Shown here: in pieces, positions 58,861 through 64,000 of the stretch
How positions within the stretch are numbered: position 1 is the stretch's first letter
Layout: each line of letters starts with the position of its first letter
DNA from: Corylus avellana
Taxonomy: Eukaryota > Streptophyta > Magnoliopsida > Fagales > Betulaceae
Reading direction: 5' to 3'
Assembly (NCBI RefSeq): GCF_901000735.1
Contig: NC_081546.1
Span: 23,721,009 to 23,785,008, forward strand
Length of the DNA stretch: 64,000 nucleotides
Made by a program: the position numbers and the translations under genes
Notes under the pieces: generated by a model
Told to the model about the DNA's origin: nothing
The model's database searches: none
What the model saw: the letters and a program-made list of their open reading frames with translations, nothing else

Positions 58861-60794
58861 ACTTACAACTAGTGTACAATTTTTTTACAATTTGGTAACA
58901 CGTATCAACATATGATTGGAATGTACTAAAAGAAATTTTAGTAACCGATGTGACTCCTATCATATCCGGACACGAAGTAACAAATTGTGAAAGAGTTGAA
59001 TAGTCTAATATTTTCCAAATTGTACTTATAATTTAATAGAGAGAATGAGGGAGGAGTAGTTGAAAAAAATGTGTATTTATAATTTAATTGCACGTTTTCG
59101 AAAGTGATGCATAATTTTGAATGGTTGAAACCTTTTCCTAAGAGGTGCCAATTGCACCGTTTTTGAATAGTTGCAAACATTTTGTCCTTCTATGGAAACA
59201 AAATTAGTTCCCTTTGGCTGGTTGCTAAGCTATTTCAAACTACAATTTACCCACCAAAACAAAATAAAGGAATATAAATTCAGCCAAAGGTTTTAAGACG
59301 AGCATTCTTCTTTCTTTACTATCTGTATGGTTTAATGTTTTTAGAATGCATTGTTTAAAAAATAATAATAATAATAAAATATAAACGTAGTTAAACATTT
59401 ATAAAAAATCAAACTTCGGCCTTTAACATCGGTCTTTAAAATCATGTTTATTTTTTAAAGAGAAAAATATATATATATATTTAGTCCTTAAATTTTCGTC
59501 GGATTTGGATTTAGTTCTTATATTTCTATTTTTAAGAATAAAATTTTTAGGTTTTGTCTGAATTTTTAAATAGATCCCTCTATTACTTTACCATCAAAGT
59601 TAATAGTTAGTCATTTGTTGAATGTTGCATATCAACACTCTAATATCAATGCTATGTCGGCAAAGTCTTCCACAGAAATAGGAAAAAACACACATCAGCA
59701 CCAAGATATCAATGCTATGTCGGCAAGTGCTAAGTCATCCATAGAAAAAGCAAAAAAAAAAAAAAAAAACCAAAAGAATAATGATATATATAAAAGAGTG
59801 TTTTTTTTTTAAAAAAAAAAAAAATTGATTTGTAGTTAATTCATACAAATTACTCTAATAAAGTGAAATGCATCCCTAAATCTTGAAATCAAATAAAAAT
59901 CTTGAAATGTTACATTTGACGAACATAATAGACATAACCTAAGAGCTTTATTCTTGAAATCAAATAAAAATCTAAGTCTAAACATGGTTTACCCCTTTTT
60001 AAAAATGGGTTCCCTTGTCCTCAAAGGTGTATGTTCTTCCCAATTTTGTTTAAAAACGCACTTTTAAACCCCAAAATCACGTGCTAGACCACTCTTTACT
60101 TCAATGCAAAAGTAATAAACAAATGATTCTATTTTGAAGTCTCTCACAATATGAACTTTGCTGTAGTTCAAGTTTGCCCATATCAAGAACATCCACTAAT
60201 ATCCAAAACAGAGTTCTTTTTAAATTAAAGACATACTTGGAAAGGGTCTGCTTAAGACTTGGTCTTAAACCATAAAAAAATAAAGGATTTGGCTCACTAC
60301 AGCATATATGTGCTGTAGGCTTATGATCTTCAACTATATATTAAAACCATTGATAATATCATATCTGTTAAGTAAAAGGTCAAAGGTTGTTGGAGACAGA
60401 AAGAAGTAGAACTTTCTGGAAACAAATCAAACAATGTTCGTGTCCTCACAAACAACACAAGATAGAGAAAGAATCGAAGCCATTAGATTGAAAGAATGAA
60501 TCAAATTTGTACAGCCAAGAATTTTCCTGCTGCCTTCAACTACATCCTAAAATTTGCGGATTTGTGTTTCAAATCCAGAACAAAAATCAAAGAATGAAGA
60601 CCAAGAACAGATTCCAATACAAAAGTTTCTTCAATTCCTGCTTATGTTCGAAATCCAAGTTTTTGGTTCCCGCTTGATATCTTTTGCCCTCCCCCGCTCG
60701 TTCTTGGCCCCAGTCGTTGTTCAGAACAGAAACCGAAGGCCACCATGCCAGTTGTGGCAAATTGAGAAAACAACCATTGACCACTGTCTGTGTA

Positions 60795-61833
60795 CTATGT
60801 ACATATCGTTTCATTTGCTTCCTGAGGTTTCAATTGCCGATTAACTAACTCATCTAAAGCTTCCTTCATCCACCCACATTGACATACTTCTCTGGCTTCG
60901 GCCACAGTCATCTGCATAACGCAGCACAAAGGAAATTTAGAACACACAACATCAAACGACATGTAGTGTGGAAAAACCAGAGTATTTTTGCATTTAGACA
61001 CATACCCATTTCCGTAGCCTGAGCTTTTCCTCCGGCCACCGGTCGAATTGCTGACTGACATGCAAAGGGAACATGTAGCCCTCGTGCATTATTTCCTGTC
61101 TCTTGCTCTTATAAGGCCACACGCCCAATTTCTTCTGGAAAATTAAACCCAACAAAAAAAATTGAATCAGAACAAAAACTTGGCAAAAGATTACAAAAAG
61201 AGATTGAATCAGAAATCGACTTAAAGATACTTACTTCGACTTTGCCTGTAACCCCGGCTTCCTCTAGCGTCTCGCGCTTGGCTGCATCTTCCATAGATTC
61301 GTCCTTTTCCCAACCTCCCTGTAGTTATAACGCAATTGTGCACAACAATGTTAGATGAAGATCAAAAAAAATGAAATCACCCACCCAATATTAGATGAAC
61401 AAAAGGTAGAAGACATGGGGGCATAATAGTACCTTTGGGAACATCATTGCTTGACCCTTCTGGGAACTAATCAGAAGAACTTCCAATTCCTTAATGGAAG
61501 AAGATTGGTTGGTTTCTCTGTATCTGTACGGAATGCATCTGCAGAATTTGAAACACCCATAAGAAATTTGTCTTTGAACAAGGGAAAGTGTGCACAAAAT
61601 GACAAAAGACAGAGGATTGGAAAATATCCCAAAATTAAAGAAGAAAAATGAAGTTTTAATCCATTTGACAAATACCCAGATGGGAAAACTTCCTCAAATG
61701 AAGATTTCAACAAAAACTTTGCCACGAGTTGAACAAAAATCACCGCCAAAATTACATACCCGACAACTTGGCGATAGCCTTTCATATCGTAGCGCTGCAA
61801 ACACCTGCCCGTGCGGGAAACCAGGGAGACCAT
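60795..61833 (-). CDS. Nudix hydrolase, NUDT17/18-like
   Basis: Exons 61760-61833, 61433-61538, 61235-61318, 61006-61134 and 60795-60911 join in phase to give 169 aa. The start 'MVSLVSRTGRCLQRYD' matches the usual N-terminus of this plant group. The Nudix box in exon 3 is complete: G-x5-E-x7-R-E-x-x-E-E-x-G-V ('GGWEKDESMEDAAKRETLEE' and on), so Mg2+ binding and hydrolysis of a nucleoside-diphosphate derivative are expected. The flanking phrases 'VLLISSQKGQAMMFPK', 'HEGYMFPLHV' and 'AREVCQCGWMKEALDEL' fit diphosphoinositol/diadenosine polyphosphate-type plant Nudix enzymes; the substrate is not determined. An in-frame ATG at 61932 would add 33 hydrophobic and basic residues, possibly an organelle presequence. 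A TATA box at about 62020 lies 90 nt before that upstream ATG. Confidence 0.93.
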
Positions 61834-62018
61834 GTTCTTCTCTTTTTCAACCCAATCAAAGCGAATTCGCTTGGAGACAAACTCAAAAAACATGAGAAGA
61901 TTTGCAGGATTTTTTGATAGCAAAAGACCCATCTTTTTCTCTCTCAAATTAAAGAATACAAAGTGAGCAAAAATACCAGAGGCTCTCTTCAACCCATTTT
62001 CTCCTAATAACCACATCT

Positions 62019-62028
62019 CTATATATAG
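62019..62028 (-). promoter_or_regulatory. TATA box of the Nudix gene
   Basis: CTATATATAG on either strand, about 90 nt before the upstream in-frame ATG (61932) and 190 nt before the family-typical ATG (61833). A start about 30 nt downstream would place both ATGs in the mRNA. Confidence 0.5.
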
Positions 62029-62564
62029 AAGTTTGATCTGTAGAGGATAAGTGCCAGGTGAATCCACGCGCAAGGGTAGCCGTGTTGGAAAGGACGTGGA
62101 TAGATGAGACCGGCGTGTCTTGCACTCGCGATGAGGAGCGTTGCGGAGTTTTTGCTCTTAACTGCTGGAGGGTTTCCAGGAGGGGCGCGTCGACGCGTTG
62201 ATTTGAAGAGTTAAGTCAGCACACTCGGTGTTGGCTGTTGACTCGTGCGAGCCAACTCGAAATTGAAACTCAAACGACACGTTTTTTGGTGGGAGTTTTA
62301 GGACTCGGGTCTGACGAGTAAGTGGAATGGGTCGCATCGCATATATGATTAGTGCTTCCGATTAATATAAGATTTTTCTGCTCGACTCGCCCAGACCTCC
62401 TAAAATAAAAATGATTAGTTTGTATCTCTTTTCCTTACTTTTAATCAATTTTTTTTTAAAAAGAAAAAATCATTTATTTACAAAATTTATAATGAATTTG
62501 AAAAAAAACAAATGAATGATAAATGAAAAATGAAAGAATAATAAGTTTCTTTATACTTTAAGAA

Positions 62565-63490
62565 TGCGTTTGAGATTGAGATTTTATAGACAATGAGTGC
62601 AATTTTAAACTTAATTGCAGAAAATAAATTATTTGAGATTGAGTTGTTAATAAGTTGTAATTTGTTTTACGTTTTCAAATCGCATGTAAAGATGTGTTTT
62701 TTGAAAACACACAATTTTAAAGGCTAATGGTGAGTTTGGGATGGCAATTTTACTAGAATAATTTGTGTTTTTTTAAAGATATCGCAAAAAGGAAGGCTTT
62801 TGGCATTGCGATTTTAAAAGCACTCAATCTAAAATAGGAAAAAAAATCTGTAATTTTTATAAGCAAGCAAGGGGTGTTTATTTGAAAAAGTGCAAATTTA
62901 AACCAAAGTCATAATTTCGCATAACAAATATTTTATAAAAAAATATTTTTTAACATATTTTATCAAACGCCTTTGCGATTTTAAAAAGTAGTGATTCTAA
63001 AAACACAAATTTTAAAATCGTACTTATTAAAACCGCAATCCCAAACAGACACTAAAGATCCGTTTGGGTTTGCGATTATAAAATGTACGATTTTAAAATT
63101 TGATTTTTAAAAACGTAATTAAGCGTTTGAAAATTGCGGTTTGGTCTTTAAAATCGCAGTTTAGCCTTTAAAATCACCATTCAACTTTTAAAATTCTGCC
63201 TTTTCAAAAAATCACCTCCTTATCTACGATTTGAAAACACAAATTATCTGTAGTTTCAAATCGTATTTTTTAAAAAATACAATCTCAAACACTTCATTTT
63301 TTTTTTTTTTTTTTTTTTACGATTTTGTTTAAAATCATACTTTTTGTCTATGAAATCGCAAACTCAAACAACCCCTAATTATGATTTTAAAGGTTAAATC
63401 ATAATTTTGTCAAATATTTAACAACGTTTTTAAAAATCACATTTTTAATTACAAATTTAAAAAATTGTTATTTTAAACTCTAGTTTTTAA
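62565..63490. repeat. Clustered copies of the 'gtttgggattgcgatttt' repeat
   Basis: At least two back-to-back copies. One spans about 62565-63055. The other (63058-63490) opens 'atccgtttgggtttgcgatt' and closes 'aatcataaactcaaaccaac', inverse to the opening. Low-complexity AT-rich interior with many 'aaaatcgca' and 'tgcgatttt' words. Confidence 0.55.
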
Positions 63491-63534
63491 AATCATAAAC
63501 TCAAACCAACCTAAATGGAAAAGTAAAATGTCTT

Positions 63535-63606
63535 CTTCTTTTTTGTTTACATGTATGCACAAGTGGGGAAAAAAAAATTCAAACTAGTGACCTCTACTTT
63601 ATTAGA
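63535..63606 (-). mobile_element. SINE fragment, same family as 54697
   Basis: Minus strand has 'AGAGGTCACTAGTTTGAAT', then a 'CCCACTTGTGCATACATG' tail and an A-rich end, paralleling the 54.7-kb copy. The A-box half is missing. Confidence 0.5.
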
Positions 63607-64000
63607 GCATTCTCAATGGAGGAGCCATATTTTTATGTAAAATGACTTCTTAAAACTCACTTTTATCTAGTTTAGCTAAGCCATTTTTAAATGTCTCTAC
63701 ATCCGATTAGCTATATTTCTATCTATTCTATTAAAATATTATTAAAAGCAATAAAAGTTTTGGGAAAAAGAGAACATGTGAGAAGAAAAATAAGAAAATT
63801 TTTAGGAAAAAAAGAACATGCAGAGAAAAAGTAGAAAAAAATTTGGGAAAAAGAGAAAATAGGTGAGAGAAACAGTGAAAAATAAAATAGCTTCCTTTAA
63901 AAGTGTTGCTATATTTAACTTTTTTTTTTAGCTTTTTCAATTAAATATCTATTTTATATTTTCTTTTGGCTAATCCAATGTAGGAGGTTTTTTAAAAATT

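Larger units (their letters stand above)
52081..60790. other. Gene-poor region
   Basis: 8.7 kb with no supported gene. It contains (AAT)n at about 52638-52662, low-AT stretches at 53150-53350 and 53430-53700 whose frames show no domain, a SINE near 54.7 kb, a palindrome at 55166, many homopolymers, and the dispersed repeat at 58515. Short ORFs on both strands are chance. Confidence 0.6.
62080..64000. other. Upstream of the Nudix gene, then repeat-rich intergenic DNA
   Basis: Less AT-rich to about 62390, then copies of the 'gcgatttt' repeat (62565-63490), the SINE fragment, and a TIR-element-like start 'agagcattctcaatggagg' at 63605. No supported gene. Confidence 0.55.

Noticed and set aside
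1..64000. tRNA or rRNA genes and CRISPR arrays
   Set aside because: No intact tRNA cloverleaf or rRNA core was seen; tRNA-like boxes belong to SINEs. CRISPR arrays are not expected in plant nuclear DNA and the regular arrays present are LTR repeats.

Overview
The window is AT-rich eukaryotic DNA with spliceosomal genes, GT/AG introns, microsatellites, plant transposon families and plant-type proteins (a Shaker-like outward K+ channel, a B3 domain, F-box/LRR/FBD-like proteins, a plastid-type DnaJ, a NUDT17/18-type Nudix hydrolase). It is nuclear DNA of a flowering plant, most likely a eudicot; I cannot name the species. Two N gaps (4566-4665 and 28320-28339) mark assembly breaks. Exon joins below were read by eye from splice sites and reading phase and are unsupported by transcripts.

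Layout. 1-2436 (-): the first two coding exons of a SKOR/GORK-type K+ channel gene that runs off the left edge. 4785-5135 (-): a small B3-like gene. 5.2-8.7 kb: repeat-rich intergenic DNA. 8708-18952: one large Mutator-like element (MULE) with about 775-bp terminal inverted repeats. It carries two convergent genes: a transposase on the minus strand (PB1-like, Mutator DNA-binding, MULE, SWIM and CCHC parts, ending in three duplicated small exons; one in-frame TAG) and a GRF-zinc-finger membrane protein on the plus strand. 19-33.3 kb: three tandem F-box genes inside a segmental duplication; the first has a nonsense codon, the second has lost its last exon, and the third looks intact. 34.2-43.8 kb (-): an 11-exon plastid-type DnaJ gene with a LINE relic in intron 7.

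44.96-51.84 kb (-): an 8-exon CDCA7-like (zf-4CXXC_R1) gene. Its 5-kb third intron holds a complete short LTR retrotransposon (target duplication ACTAC) into which a solo LTR (target duplication GAGAG) has inserted. The LTRs of the host retrotransposon contain a tandem array of perfect four-unit heat-shock elements just upstream of a TATA box, in the same orientation as the gene. 52-60.8 kb: gene-poor DNA with a SINE and other repeats. 60.8-61.9 kb (-): a 5-exon Nudix hydrolase. 62-64 kb: repeats.

The host genes do not form a pathway. The two most notable items are the heat-element-bearing retrotransposon inside a gene whose animal and plant relatives act in DNA methylation, and the two-gene MULE whose convergent layout resembles maize MuDR but with a GRF-finger membrane protein in the second position.
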